Positions 1-8,448 of a stretch of 64,000 nt of DNA are shown here, piece after piece. This DNA comes from Brevibacterium daeguense (GTDB taxonomy: Bacteria > Actinomycetota > Actinomycetes > Actinomycetales > Brevibacteriaceae): positions 25,256 to 89,255 of the forward strand of contig NZ_JAJTWW010000002.1 of assembly GCF_021729135.1 (NCBI RefSeq), read 5' to 3'. Position 1 is the first letter of the stretch, and each line of letters starts with the position of its first letter. The position numbers and the translations under genes were made by a program. The notes beneath the pieces were generated by a model. It was not told the DNA's origin. It was given only the letters and a program-made list of their open reading frames with translations, and searched no databases.

Positions 1-1
1 G

Positions 2-652
2 GTCCTCGAAGCGCTCCGGATGCCCACATTGGCGATCTCGTACCGGAATGACGCCGAGGTGCGCGTCGGCAACGCTTCGCGCTACGGCCTGGGCGATACG
101 GAATGGCTGGATGTCGACGTCGCCATTGACTATGCGCTCGCTCACGGTGCCCAGCGGGTCGTGGTATTCGGCTGGTCGATGGGGGCGGCGATCACGTTCC
201 AGGCTGCGTCGCGCGGACGCAACCGGCGTCATATCGCCGGTCTCGTCCTGGACGGCCCAGTGGTCGACTGGTACGACGTCCTCGATCATCAGGCCCGGAT
301 CAACTTCCTGCCCACCCCGGTCGCCCGCCTCGCTCTCGACATGCTGACCCGCCCTTGGGCTCGCCCGATCACCGGGCTGGAGACCCCACTCGACCTCAAT
401 CGCATGGACTGGGTGCGGCGAGCTGCAGAGCTCGACAAGCGCGTTCTCCTCATCCACTCCGACGACGATGAGTTCGTTCCGTCGGGTCCGTCACATGCGC
501 TGGCCGCCGTGCGGCGGGATCTCGTCACCATGCCGAAATACGACCGAGCGCGCCACACCAAGGAATGGAACATCGATCCTGAGCGCTGGAACGATGAAGT
601 CGCAAGCTTCATCGAGTCCGAGGTGCTGGTCAACGACAGCGCTGCCGACTGA
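2..652 (+). CDS. alpha/beta hydrolase, 5'-truncated by window edge
   Basis: The reading frame is open to the first base of the window, so the ATG at 20 is probably internal and the true N-terminus lies outside. The visible 216 residues contain the nucleophile elbow GWSMG at about residues 57-61, a candidate acid loop (LLIHSDDDEFVP) and a candidate His in the sequence ARHTKEW. This fits a serine alpha/beta-hydrolase fold enzyme of the peptidase/esterase-like type often found in actinobacteria. The substrate cannot be told from the sequence. It stands alone; the next gene is on the opposite strand, more than 300 bases away. Confidence 0.8.
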   Translation, partial: VLEALRMPTLAISYRNDAEVRVGNASRYGLGDTEWLDVDVAIDYALAHGAQRVVVFGWSMGAAITFQAASRGRNRRHIAGLVLDGPVVDWYDVLDHQARINFLPTPVARLALDMLTRPWARPITGLETPLDLNRMDWVRRAAELDKRVLLIHSDDDEFVPSGPSHALAAVRRDLVTMPKYDRARHTKEWNIDPERWNDEVASFIESEVLVNDSAAD

Positions 653-1002
653 TCCGTCGGGCAGCAGATGGCCGGCGTCTGACGTGGGCTTGCCTCACCT
701 GAAGCCGCATCCTCAACACCTGACGCCGCATCCTCAGCGGGGGAGCAGGGGCGACCTTGCCCGCGAGATGCGTTCCAACCCGGGCAGCACGCCCGTGACT
801 CGGCTCCTGGGCAGAGTGAAGGACCATTTCGTTCCTGGCAGGGGGACTTCCAAACCGACTGGCGGCTGCCCGTTCGAGAGCGGGCTGGGGGCGGCCGCTC
901 CAGCCTCAGCCAGGGCCTGCCCGCTCCAACCCGAGCAGGGGACCGTCCGTTTCGCTCCCGGACAGCTTGGCCGTCACTGCAAACCGGACAGCGTGGCCGT
1001 CC
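653..1002. other. intergenic region with short direct repeats
   Basis: This 350-base stretch lies between the convergent hydrolase and reductase genes and holds no ORF I believe in. It contains a 21-bp direct repeat (697-717 and 718-738) and a second imperfect repeat of about 26 bp (960-985 and 986-1011) that runs into the end of the reductase gene. I see no T-rich terminator and no tRNA. Confidence 0.6.
697..738. repeat. 21-bp tandem repeat x2
   Basis: Two adjacent 21-base units share the core CCGCATCCTCA and differ at two or so positions. They begin 45 nt after the hydrolase stop codon. This is one of several 3'-flank repeats in the window. Confidence 0.75.
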
Positions 1003-1806
1003 TCAGTCCGTCGCGGAGTGGATGGCCAGCCGCTGAATGTAGGTCCTCGAATCGGTGAGCAGGCTCAGTGGGGTGAGCTCGAGGGGGCTGGCGAGGCGGG
1101 TGCCGTTGAGCAGACCGGTCGGTCCGATCCCAGTCTCCCCGGCGAGCAGCGGCGAGATCGTCAGACACAGCTCATCGACGACTCCAGCGGCAACCCACTC
1201 ACCCAGCAGGGTCGGCCCGCCTTCCGAGAGAACCCGGCGGGCGCCTCGGGCGCGGAGGTCGCGGAGCACCTCTTCAGGGGTCACCGAATCCTGGTGGGAG
1301 ACGACGTTCTCTGCTCCGCAGAAGTCGCGCAGCTCTGCAAGCACTTCCGCGTCCGTCGTCGAGGTGTGGACGACGACGTCCGATGTGCCCTTCTCCGCGA
1401 GGCGCTCGAAGTCGAGCCGCCCGGACCGGGAGATGATCACCAGCATGGGAACGGGCCGTTGACCGCGGGCCGTGCGCTGCTCGACGTACCGGGGCTTCTC
1501 CGAAAGGCGGGTGTATCGCTCGATACGTGTTGTGCTGGCCCCGACGACGACTGCGTCGGCCAGCGCGCGGAGCACAGAGAATACCCGCATGTCGGCAGGA
1601 GACGAGATGGACCCGGTGCGTCCGTCCCTGCCGGTGACCGCCCCATCTGCTGTGACCACCATGTTGACCTGCACTCTCATGCCCGCGGTATGACCGTCCA
1701 ACGGGCCGGAATCATACAGCTCGACCAGAGCCGGTTCGCCGGGCGCCGGAGGGATCGAGCGGACCTCCGGGATGAGCTGGGTCAGTTCTACCTCTGACGA
1801 TTTCAT
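1003..1806 (-). CDS. RibD C-terminal-domain pyrimidine reductase family protein
   Basis: This 267-residue protein is a stand-alone RibD_C/dihydrofolate-reductase-fold protein. Its core starts near residue 43 (MRVQVNMVVTADGAV) and continues with the family pattern VVGASTTRIERY. A second signature, SEGGPTLLGEWV, followed by DELCLTISPLLAG, lies near residue 194. The fold binds NADPH and in RibD reduces the ribosyl group of a riboflavin precursor. Actinobacteria carry several stand-alone paralogs of unknown substrate, so a riboflavin role is not assured. The start at 1806 is supported by GAGGAG about 8 nt upstream. It follows the L,D-transpeptidase gene on the same strand, 126 nt apart. Confidence 0.85.
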   Translation of the reverse strand: MKSSEVELTQLIPEVRSIPPAPGEPALVELYDSGPLDGHTAGMRVQVNMVVTADGAVTGRDGRTGSISSPADMRVFSVLRALADAVVVGASTTRIERYTRLSEKPRYVEQRTARGQRPVPMLVIISRSGRLDFERLAEKGTSDVVVHTSTTDAEVLAELRDFCGAENVVSHQDSVTPEEVLRDLRARGARRVLSEGGPTLLGEWVAAGVVDELCLTISPLLAGETGIGPTGLLNGTRLASPLELTPLSLLTDSRTYIQRLAIHSATD

Positions 1807-1932
1807 CGATGCGTCTCCTCACGCGGTGGGGATGTGCTGACTGGGGCTCAGCTGTCGATCAGGGTCAGGTCGCCGGGCGCGCCCATCGTCTCACCTGCCG
1901 TGCTCGGCCTGGTGTGGGCGGCCAGCGCCGCC

Positions 1933-2931
1933 TCACCTGCCGATGGCGTCGGCGGGTCCCATGATGATGTGTGGTGTGCGCTCGGGATCCATAGTCCGCA
2001 GCAGGAACTCCATGTCCTCTGCCTGCATAGTCACGCAGCCCTGAGTGGGAGAGTCGTGATCGACATGCAACCAGATCTTGCCTCCTGCATCCCAGCCCAT
2101 CGGTCGGGTGTCGTCGGTCGGCGGGGTTCCGGCCGCGCGGTTGTAGTTGATGGCGATGACGTAGCTGAAGACATCGGCCCAGTCCTCTCCATATACGGCC
2201 GCAGCACCGGACCGCAGCGCATCGTCCTGTGTGTAGGGCAGCTTCGAACCGGGGTCGGGCAGGTATCCTCCCGCATCGGTGAGAGCGAAAACTCCTATCG
2301 GAGAGGTGCGGTCACCCTCCTTCCGATCCTCGCGCCAGCCATTGCCGCCGTGGTGACCGACGAAGCGCCTGGCCTCGGTCCAGGCTTCTCCGTTGCGTTC
2401 GTACAGTGCAGTCGTCGCGTTGGTGTCCTCGATGCCCGGCGTAGTCGAGATGAGCACCTGCGAGGACTCCGCAGGCACTTCTGCCATCGTCTCGGGGCCG
2501 ATCCCCGGGAGCCCCGGGAGGCTGGGGCTGTCCGACGGCGAGGCGGGACCACCGGGGCCGGCCGACGGCGAGGCGGGACCACCGGGGCCGGCCGACGGCG
2601 AGGCGGGACCACCGGGGCCGGCCGACGGCGAGGCGGGACCACCGGGGCTGGCGGTGCCGGGAGAGCGTGCTGGGTCCGACATCTCGCCCCTGTCCGAATG
2701 TTCTGGGTTCGCCTCGCCGCCTCGGCCCGATTGACCGGACTCGTCAGGACTGAGCAGAGCGGGGGCCGGGAAATCGGTCGGTCGGATCTGCGAAGGGGAC
2801 GCGAATGAGCCGGCTTCAGCCTTCGACGCAGATGCGTTCGAAGCCTCGGCCGGCACTGTCGAGCAGGCGATGCCGAGCAGCAGGACTCCAGAGAGTGCCG
2901 CGAGAAACCGAGCGGCGGAGAGCGCGACCAT
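1933..2931 (-). CDS. YkuD-type L,D-transpeptidase, exported, with repeat linker
   Basis: I start this gene at ATG 2931, giving 332 residues, although the frame stays open to 3099. From this start the protein opens with a hydrophobic signal segment ending in LLLGIAC, an imperfect lipobox, so it is exported and may be lipid-anchored. A Pro/Ser/Gly-rich linker follows and contains four copies of a 10-residue repeat, SPSAGPGGPA-like. The C-terminal catalytic domain has the YkuD motif H-x5-SxGC (HVDHDSPTQGC, about residues 289-299), with Cys about 299 as nucleophile. The family forms 3-3 peptidoglycan crosslinks or attaches proteins to the wall. The linker probably spans the wall, which is an inference. 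Confidence 0.85.
   Translation of the reverse strand: MVALSAARFLAALSGVLLLGIACSTVPAEASNASASKAEAGSFASPSQIRPTDFPAPALLSPDESGQSGRGGEANPEHSDRGEMSDPARSPGTASPGGPASPSAGPGGPASPSAGPGGPASPSAGPGGPASPSDSPSLPGLPGIGPETMAEVPAESSQVLISTTPGIEDTNATTALYERNGEAWTEARRFVGHHGGNGWREDRKEGDRTSPIGVFALTDAGGYLPDPGSKLPYTQDDALRSGAAAVYGEDWADVFSYVIAINYNRAAGTPPTDDTRPMGWDAGGKIWLHVDHDSPTQGCVTMQAEDMEFLLRTMDPERTPHIIMGPADAIGR
2534..2653. repeat. 30-bp tandem repeat x4 inside L,D-transpeptidase linker
   Basis: Four in-frame 30-base units start at 2534, 2564, 2594 and 2624. The first three are essentially identical and the last decays at its end. Each encodes ten residues of the Pro/Ser/Gly linker. Near-identity at synonymous positions suggests recent slippage expansion. 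Confidence 0.9.
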
Positions 2932-3083
2932 GCTTCCATGTTTCCACGGATCCCGAAGCAGGTGAACGAAGAGCTCGGCGCGTCGGGGAACTAGCCGGGG
3001 AACTCGCCGAGAACTCGCCGGGGACTCGCCACGGTCGGCTCCGGTCTGAGAAGGTCCTGATGCCCCTGAACTCGGCCGATGTC

Positions 3084-3089
3084 TACACT
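3084..3089 (+). promoter_or_regulatory. -10 element TACACT upstream of the 3098 gene
   Basis: TACACT fits the actinobacterial TANNNT -10 and lies 8 nt before the ATG at 3098. No Shine-Dalgarno sequence is visible, so the transcript may be leaderless or nearly so. Confidence 0.4.
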
Positions 3090-3097
3090 GGTGACCC

Positions 3098-4603
3098 ATG
3101 AGTGTTCCACCGCCCCCTGAACATCGTCCTCAGCGGCGGCAGCCGCAGGACGATCATCCCGCGGAGTCGCTGACGACTCAGCTTTTCGTCGGTCAGCCGA
3201 AGCAGCAGGCGGGTTCCGCCGAGACCCAGGCCTGGAGCCCGGATCAGATGGAGGCGCTGCGCAGCGCACGGGCGACAGATCGCAGTGCCGGGGTGGCAGG
3301 TTCGAACGAGGGCGATTCGACCCGGATGCTCACCCTTGAGGAGCTCCGGCAGCTCGCCGCCGACACCCATGACGACCGCCTCGACGGTCCGCGCGCGGAG
3401 GTGCATCGCGACGCGTCGAAGGCAACCCGCGCAGACGCCGAGCGCGCTCAGGAGATGGCGCAGCCGTCCCGCTGGCCGGGAGCTGCCGGGTCCGGAGGTT
3501 CCGCCGGCGTTCCGATGGTGCCTCCGCCTCCCAGCGCACCGCCCGTCGCGGGATCTCATCACCCGCATCCTCACTTGAATGCGCCTGAACCTCGCTTCAC
3601 CGGTGCGGCGGCATCCGATGTCGATGCAGTGGCGTCCTCATCGTCAGGATCACAGCACTTCGGAGATGGCGCCGGCTACCCGCGCAGCGTGCCTCAGGGA
3701 GCAGTGCCTCAGGGAGCAGTTTCGCCGACGATGCCGCCTCAGCCGGGTACCCGGCCGACGGCGCACGCAGCAGCGCCGGCATCGTCGCGCATGGCCGACT
3801 CCTCGGTTCTCTCCGGCTCGGGCGGCGTCCCTGGAGCGTCAGGCGGCCTCGGCGTGGCCCGTACCCCCGGCGCTGCGATTGCCCCAGGTACGGCTGGCGC
3901 CCACGCTGCCCCCGGCGCCCACGCTGCCCCCGGCGCTGCCTTAGGTACGGCTGGCACCCCCGCTGCCGGTGCCCCAGGTACGGCTGGTACCCCCGGTGCT
4001 GTGGTTGCCCCAGGTATAGCCGGGGCCCCCGCTGCCCCCGGCGCTGCCGGTGCCCGTTCGCGTACGGATGGGAAGAAGAAGCCGGCGGGGGTGGTAGCGC
4101 TGCTCGTCCTTGTCGCGCTCATCGTGCTGGGCATCGTCGGGTACATCCTTGTCGACTCCCTGACCGGTTCGGATTCGGGCGGCCCGCAGTCGATGCCGGC
4201 GCCGCCCCCTGCCGCAGAAGATGCAGCGGGGGATCCCGAGGCGTCCGCCGCTGCCAGCGGCGACGTGCGTTCCTTCGCCTCGCCGTCGGGCAACATCTCG
4301 TGCACGATCGAGCCGGAGCGTGCACGCTGCGTGATCTCCAGCTTCGACTACGAGCCACCTGAGGAGCCGGAGGATTGCGCAATCGACAACTGGGGCGGCG
4401 TGATCGTGGCCAACAGTGACGGGGCAGGGTTCTCCTGTCTGGAGGCTCCCGAAGCGCCCAAGGCGCAGATGCTCGATTACGGGGAGTCCATCGAAGCGCA
4501 TGGCATCAAGTGCACGTCGCAGCGTGAGGGAATGACCTGCGTCGCAACTGACTCGGGTACCGGGTTCACGGTCGCCCGTGCCGGGGTGAGCTTCTTGCCA
4601 TGA
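3098..4603 (+). CDS. single-pass membrane protein with disordered cytoplasmic region and Cys-rich secreted domain (DUF6636-like)
   Basis: The 501-residue protein has three parts. Residues 1 to about 325 are low complexity, rich in Pro, Ala and Gly, with runs such as APGTAG repeated. One transmembrane helix lies at about 330-352 (VVALLVLVALIVLGIVGYIL). The C-terminal domain, about 392-501, begins FASPSGNISC and has six cysteines in a pattern I recall from DUF6636 exported proteins; the family name is from memory. The topology suggests an unstructured cytoplasmic arm and an extracytoplasmic sensor-like domain. No function is known to me. Proline-rich arms like this occur in actinobacterial wall and division proteins, which is only an analogy. 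Confidence 0.75.
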   Translation: MSVPPPPEHRPQRRQPQDDHPAESLTTQLFVGQPKQQAGSAETQAWSPDQMEALRSARATDRSAGVAGSNEGDSTRMLTLEELRQLAADTHDDRLDGPRAEVHRDASKATRADAERAQEMAQPSRWPGAAGSGGSAGVPMVPPPPSAPPVAGSHHPHPHLNAPEPRFTGAAASDVDAVASSSSGSQHFGDGAGYPRSVPQGAVPQGAVSPTMPPQPGTRPTAHAAAPASSRMADSSVLSGSGGVPGASGGLGVARTPGAAIAPGTAGAHAAPGAHAAPGAALGTAGTPAAGAPGTAGTPGAVVAPGIAGAPAAPGAAGARSRTDGKKKPAGVVALLVLVALIVLGIVGYILVDSLTGSDSGGPQSMPAPPPAAEDAAGDPEASAAASGDVRSFASPSGNISCTIEPERARCVISSFDYEPPEEPEDCAIDNWGGVIVANSDGAGFSCLEAPEAPKAQMLDYGESIEAHGIKCTSQREGMTCVATDSGTGFTVARAGVSFLP

Positions 4604-4648
4604 CGGGGTGAGCTTTGTGCTCTGACCAGGCCGGCTTTCCGTGGCGGC

Positions 4649-4661
4649 GGCGGAAACCGCC
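4649..4661 (+). terminator. short GC hairpin after the 3098 gene
   Basis: GGCGG-AAA-CCGCC forms a 5-bp stem 45 nt downstream of the stop codon. No T-run follows, so this is a weak terminator candidate. Confidence 0.3.
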
Positions 4662-4716
4662 CTGCCTCCTGTCCGCCATTCGGACGATGCGTTCGGAAAT
4701 GCCCGATCAGAAGGCA

Positions 4717-4722
4717 TAAGGT
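4717..4722 (+). promoter_or_regulatory. -10 element TAAGGT for the leu leader transcript
   Basis: TAAGGT (TANNNT) ends 7 nt before the ATG of the leu leader ORF at 4730. This is the spacing seen at other likely leaderless starts in this window. A weak -35 candidate, TTCGGA, lies at 4692-4697. Confidence 0.45.
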
Positions 4723-4729
4723 GAAGGGC

Positions 4730-4774
4730 ATGAGTTGGCATGTGCTCCTCCTTCCCCGCCGCGGCGAGGCCTGA
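4730..4774 (+). CDS. leuL: leu leader peptide (probable attenuator ORF), 14 aa
   Basis: The ORF encodes MSWHVLLLPRRGEA and ends at TGA 4772-4774, 73 nt before leuA. Codons 6-8 are three consecutive leucine codons, CTC-CTC-CTT (4745-4753). Leader peptides rich in the end-product amino acid are an established control device for leuA and other amino-acid genes in actinobacteria. The stop codon sits inside alternative hairpins at 4759-4797. The ORF probably starts at or next to the transcript 5' end (see the -10 at 4717). That it is translated and regulatory is inference; the Leu codon run and its position are seen directly. Confidence 0.65.
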   Translation: MSWHVLLLPRRGEA

Positions 4775-4797
4775 TCCAGGCCGCATCCTCGTCGCGG
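4759..4797 (+). promoter_or_regulatory. leuA leader hairpins, candidate attenuator
   Basis: CCGCGGCGAGG (4759-4769) can pair with CCTCGTCGCGG (4787-4797) over 11 positions with one G-U pair. Within it, GGCCTG-ATC-CAGGCC (4768-4782) is a perfect 6-bp stem spanning the leader stop codon. A further match, TCTGTG (4800-4805) with CACAGA (4832-4837), overlaps the leuA Shine-Dalgarno at 4835-4840. The structures overlap the region a ribosome would occupy when finishing the leader peptide. No T-run is present, so control could be translational. Confidence 0.45.
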
Positions 4798-4847
4798 AGT
4801 CTGTGCTGTCGGTCGAAACCTTCGCAATCAACACAGAGGAAGCCGAA

Positions 4848-6608
4848 ATGACCAACCTGCAGAAGCCTTCGCCGATGCCCTTTCAGAAGTACAAGTCCTT
4901 CTTCGACCGTATTCAGCTCGACATGAGCGATCGCACCTGGCCGAACCAGCGAATCTCGCAGGCGCCTCGGTGGCTGAGCACTGACCTGCGTGACGGCAAT
5001 CAGGCCCTCATCGACCCGATGACCCCCGACCGCAAGCGCAAGATGTTCGACCTCCTCGTCAAGCTGGGATTCAAGGAGATCGAGGTCGGGTTCCCCGCCG
5101 CCAGCCAGCCGGACTTCGATTTCGTGCGCCAGATCATCGAACAGGACGCAATTCCCGACGACGTCCGGATCTCCGTCCTGACCCAGGCGCGCGAGGACCT
5201 CATCGAACGCACCGTGGAGAGCCTGGTCGGCGCGAAGATGTCCACGGTCCACCTCTACAACGCCACCGCCCCGGTGTTCCGGAAGGTCGTGTTCGGGTTC
5301 GACGGCGACGGCTACGACCAGACCCGAGACATCGCCCTGCGCGGGACGCAGGCGGTCATGAAGCACGCAGAGAGCCTGCTCGGCGACGCGGACTTCGGGT
5401 ACCAGTACTCGCCGGAGATCTTCGTCGACACGGAGCCGGAGTTCGCCCTCGACATCGTCGGCAACGTGCTGGACATGTGGCAGCCGGCAGCAGGGCGGGA
5501 AACCGTGGTGAACCTGCCTGCGACCGTCGAGCGTGGCACCCCGAACACCTACGCGGATCAGATCGAATGGTTCTGTCGCAACGTCCCGTACAGGGATGAT
5601 GTTGCGATCTCCCTGCACCCGCACAACGACCGCGGCACCGGCGTTGCCGCAGCGGAGCTCGGCATGATGGCGGGCGCGGACCGCATCGAAGGATGCCTGT
5701 TCGGCAACGGGGAGCGCACGGGTAACCTCGACCTCGTCACAGTCGCCCTGAACCTGTACTCGCAGGGGGTGGATCCGGAGCTCGACTTCTCCGATATCGA
5801 CGAGGTCATCCGCACCGTCACCTACTGCAACCAGATCGGAGTGCACGAGCGGCACCCCTACGGCGGCGACCTCGTCTTCACCTCGTTCTCCGGTTCTCAC
5901 CAGGATGCGATCAACAAGGCGTTCGCTGACCGCGAGCGTCGCGCTGCCGAGGCCGGGGTGCCCATCCAGGAGATGGAATGGGACATGCCGTACCTGCCGG
6001 TCGACCCGAAGGACCTCGGCCGCACCTACGAAGCGGTGATCCGCGTCAACTCCCAGTCCGGCAAGGGCGGAGTCTCCTACATCTTGAAGTCGGAGTACGG
6101 ACTGGATCTGCCGCGCAGGCTCCAGGTGGAGTTCTCCCAGGTTGTGCAGTCGCGCACTGAAGAAGGTGGAGAGGTCACTCCGCAGGAGATCTGGCGAATC
6201 TTCAGCGACGAGTACCTGCCGACCGACACGTCCGACGACGTCTGGGGACGCTTCCGGATCCAGGGTCTGCGCACCGCCTCGATCAGCGGCGAAGAGGTCG
6301 ATTCGCCGAAGAACACGGAGATGATCGAGATCGATCTCGTCGTCGACGGTCAGGATCGGACGTACGAGAGCCGGGGCAACGGACCCATCGATGCTCTGGT
6401 CACCCTGCTCACGGAGCAGTTCGACATCGACATCCGGCTCCAGGACTACTCCGAGCACGCGGTGGGGACGGGGGCAGACACCGTCGCAGCTTCCTATGTG
6501 GAGCTGGCGGTGGGGGATCGAGTGCTGTGGGGAGCCGGCCTCCATCCCAACTCGACCAAGTCCTCGCTCAAGGCGGTCATCAGCGCCGTGAACCGCGCGG
6601 TCCGCTGA
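4848..6608 (+). CDS. leuA: 2-isopropylmalate synthase
   Basis: The enzyme condenses acetyl-CoA with 2-ketoisovalerate, the first committed step of leucine synthesis. The 586-residue protein is of the long LeuA type, with STDLRDGNQAL near the N-terminus, the metal-binding HPHNDRGTGV motif, and a C-terminal region with the allosteric LeuA dimer domain. I chose ATG 4848 because AGAGGA lies 7 nt upstream and the protein from there begins MTNLQKPSPMPFQKYKSF, as the family does. The frame stays open upstream to 4740, but that part overlaps the leader ORF. It is monocistronic, and leucine-responsive control is suggested by the upstream leader peptide. Confidence 0.97.
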   Translation: MTNLQKPSPMPFQKYKSFFDRIQLDMSDRTWPNQRISQAPRWLSTDLRDGNQALIDPMTPDRKRKMFDLLVKLGFKEIEVGFPAASQPDFDFVRQIIEQDAIPDDVRISVLTQAREDLIERTVESLVGAKMSTVHLYNATAPVFRKVVFGFDGDGYDQTRDIALRGTQAVMKHAESLLGDADFGYQYSPEIFVDTEPEFALDIVGNVLDMWQPAAGRETVVNLPATVERGTPNTYADQIEWFCRNVPYRDDVAISLHPHNDRGTGVAAAELGMMAGADRIEGCLFGNGERTGNLDLVTVALNLYSQGVDPELDFSDIDEVIRTVTYCNQIGVHERHPYGGDLVFTSFSGSHQDAINKAFADRERRAAEAGVPIQEMEWDMPYLPVDPKDLGRTYEAVIRVNSQSGKGGVSYILKSEYGLDLPRRLQVEFSQVVQSRTEEGGEVTPQEIWRIFSDEYLPTDTSDDVWGRFRIQGLRTASISGEEVDSPKNTEMIEIDLVVDGQDRTYESRGNGPIDALVTLLTEQFDIDIRLQDYSEHAVGTGADTVAASYVELAVGDRVLWGAGLHPNSTKSSLKAVISAVNRAVR

Positions 6609-6633
6609 CACGACCTGCATTCGCTTCCGGAGA

Positions 6634-6672
6634 GCGTCGGGCCCGCTCGCATGGCGGGAGCCGGGCCGACGC
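6634..6672 (+). terminator. leuA terminator hairpin
   Basis: GCGTCGG-G-CCCG (6634-6645) pairs with CGGGCCGACGC (6662-6672), one G bulged, starting 26 nt after the leuA stop. An alternative inner stem CCCGC/GCGGG shares part of it. No T-tract follows. Confidence 0.55.
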
Positions 6673-6728
6673 CGCGGATGGGCGAGAGCGAGGGGTGTAT
6701 GGCGCTTCGGCGAGGTGTGCGTGGTGAC

Positions 6729-6757
6729 TTCGACGCCATGGGAATGTGCGCGATAAT
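6729..6757 (+). promoter_or_regulatory. recO promoter, TTCGAC-17-GATAAT
   Basis: A -35-like TTCGAC (6729-6734) is followed after 17 nt by the -10 GATAAT (6752-6757). The predicted start of transcription, 7 nt past the -10, falls on the A of ATG 6764, so recO is probably transcribed without a leader. Confidence 0.6.
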
Positions 6758-6763
6758 GGTCTG

Positions 6764-7495
6764 ATGATGAGGACTTATCGGGACGAAGGCATTGTGGTCG
6801 GAGGCCACAAGCTGGGAGAGGCCGATCGCATCATCGTGATCCTCAGCCGCAATCACGGCCTGGTCCGTGCGGTCGCGAAGGGGATTCGACGGACGAAATC
6901 GCGCTTCGGCTCCCGGTTGGAACCCTTCATGCTCATCGACTTCCAGTGCCACGTCGGCCGGAATCTCGACATCGTGACCCAGGTCGAGCTCATCGACCCC
7001 TTCGCACGGGCGATCGCCGCCGACTACGACGCCTATTCCGCAGCCAGTGTGATGGCGGAGACTGCAACTCGGCTGACCGAGGCCGAACCTCGCACGCGCA
7101 CGCAGTATCTGCTCCTGGTCTCGGCGGTTCGCTCGCTGTGCAATCGGGAGCACCCACCACGGCTGAGTCTGGACGCGTACCTGCTGCGCGCCATGGCCGT
7201 CGCCGGCTGGGCCCCGAGCCTGATGGACTGCGCGCAGTGCGGTGAGTCCGGACCGCATCGAGCGTTCTCCCCTGCGCTGGGCGGAGCAGTGTGCTCGGCC
7301 TGCCGACCTCAGGGGACGGCCCTGCCGACCACCGAGACCATCATCCATCTCGCAGCGCTGCTGAGCGGGGACTGGAACCGGGCCGAGGCGACGGCGGAGC
7401 ACAATTCCGCCGAGGCGTCTCGGCTGGTCATGATGTACGTGCAGTGGCACCTGGAGCGCCACGTCAAGTCGTTTTCAATCCTGGAGAATGCATGA
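6764..7495 (+). CDS. recO: DNA repair protein RecO
   Basis: RecO promotes annealing of SSB-coated single strands and, with RecR, loads RecA at gaps. The protein (243 residues from ATG 6764) opens with the OB-fold pattern [20 protein letters not shown]. Its C-terminal half has a four-cysteine zinc site, CAQCGE and VCSAC. The start at 6764 or 6767 matches the family N-terminus; the upstream GTG at 6746 would precede the predicted transcript start. recO overlaps uppS by four bases (ATGA), so the two are translationally coupled, a common actinobacterial pairing. Confidence 0.95.
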   Translation: MMRTYRDEGIVVGGHKLGEADRIIVILSRNHGLVRAVAKGIRRTKSRFGSRLEPFMLIDFQCHVGRNLDIVTQVELIDPFARAIAADYDAYSAASVMAETATRLTEAEPRTRTQYLLLVSAVRSLCNREHPPRLSLDAYLLRAMAVAGWAPSLMDCAQCGESGPHRAFSPALGGAVCSACRPQGTALPTTETIIHLAALLSGDWNRAEATAEHNSAEASRLVMMYVQWHLERHVKSFSILENA

Positions 7496-8268
7496 GCTAT
7501 CCCGCACCACCGCCCCACCCCTCCGGCGCGCGTCCGCCGGCGATCGATGCGAAGTTCATTCCGCGACATGTGGCGGTGGTGATGGATGGCAACGGCCGCT
7601 GGGCCAATCAGCAGGGTCTGCCGCGGACCGAGGGGCACAAGGCCGGAGAGTACTCGCTGCTGGAGGTCATCCACGGCGCGATCGAGATCGGTGTGCAGTA
7701 TCTGTCCGCGTATGCGTTCTCCACGGAGAACTGGAAGCGATCTCCCGAGGAGGTTCGCTTCCTCATGGGCTTCAACCGGGATGTGATCCGCAGACGTCGT
7801 GACGAGCTCAACGAGCTCGGCGTGCGCATCGTGTGGTCGGGGCGCCGCGGACGACTCTGGAAGTCGGTGATCACCGAACTCGAGGACGCGATGGAGCTGA
7901 CCAAGGACAATACGGGCCTGGTCCTGCAGTTCTGCGTGAACTACGGCGGTCGACCGGAGATCCTCGACGCGGTGAACCAGATCGCCCACGAGGTTGCCGA
8001 GGGCAGGATCAAGCCCGGCAAGATCACCGAACGAGTTCTGGAGAGCCGCTTCTACTCGCCCGAGGTGCCCGACGTCGACCTCTTTCTGCGTTCCTCCGGC
8101 GAGCAGCGCACCTCGAACTTCCTGCTCTGGCAGTCGGCATACGCCGAGCTGGTGTTCCAGGACGTGCTGTGGCCGGATGTCGACCGCCGCACGCTGTGGG
8201 CGGCGATCCTTGAGTACGCCTCCAGGGACCGCCGATTCGGAGGGGCGGTCGATCTGGCTTCTTCATGA
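7492..8268 (+). CDS. uppS: isoprenyl (undecaprenyl/decaprenyl) diphosphate synthase
   Basis: This cis-prenyltransferase extends allylic diphosphates with isopentenyl diphosphate to make the polyprenyl carrier used for cell-wall synthesis. The 258-residue protein carries the signature [10 protein letters not shown] with catalytic Asp near residue 30, then [11 protein letters not shown], and ends with [15 protein letters not shown] and ELVF. The ATG at 7492 overlaps the recO stop. Chain length specificity (C50 versus C55) cannot be read reliably here. A strong hairpin follows the gene. Confidence 0.95.
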   Translation: MSYPAPPPHPSGARPPAIDAKFIPRHVAVVMDGNGRWANQQGLPRTEGHKAGEYSLLEVIHGAIEIGVQYLSAYAFSTENWKRSPEEVRFLMGFNRDVIRRRRDELNELGVRIVWSGRRGRLWKSVITELEDAMELTKDNTGLVLQFCVNYGGRPEILDAVNQIAHEVAEGRIKPGKITERVLESRFYSPEVPDVDLFLRSSGEQRTSNFLLWQSAYAELVFQDVLWPDVDRRTLWAAILEYASRDRRFGGAVDLASS

Positions 8269-8280
8269 CGGTCCGGAAGA

Positions 8281-8320
8281 CGCGACAGAGGCCGGCCCGA
8301 GTGGGCCGGCCTCAGTCGCG
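8281..8320. terminator. long hairpin between convergent uppS and helicase genes
   Basis: CGCGAC-A-GAGGCCGGCCC (8281-8298) pairs with GGGCCGGCCTC-A-GTCGCG (8303-8320) around a GAGT loop. The pairing is perfect apart from one A-A mismatch. It begins 13 nt after the uppS stop and can serve both converging transcripts. Confidence 0.75.
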
Positions 8321-8448
8321 CGAGCCGGGCGCAGCAGCTGCGCGCTGCGCCTCAGCTGCGCCTGATGGCGGCAACAAGTGCTGCACCTCGGTGCACCCGA
8401 CGGCAGCAACTTCCCAGCAGCAACCTCATGACTCTTCAGTGGTGAGTC

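Noticed and set aside
4707..6620. 637-residue minus-strand ORF opposite leuA
   Set aside because: It is an antisense shadow of a well-conserved gene, with Arg/Val/Asp/Gly-biased composition and no motifs.
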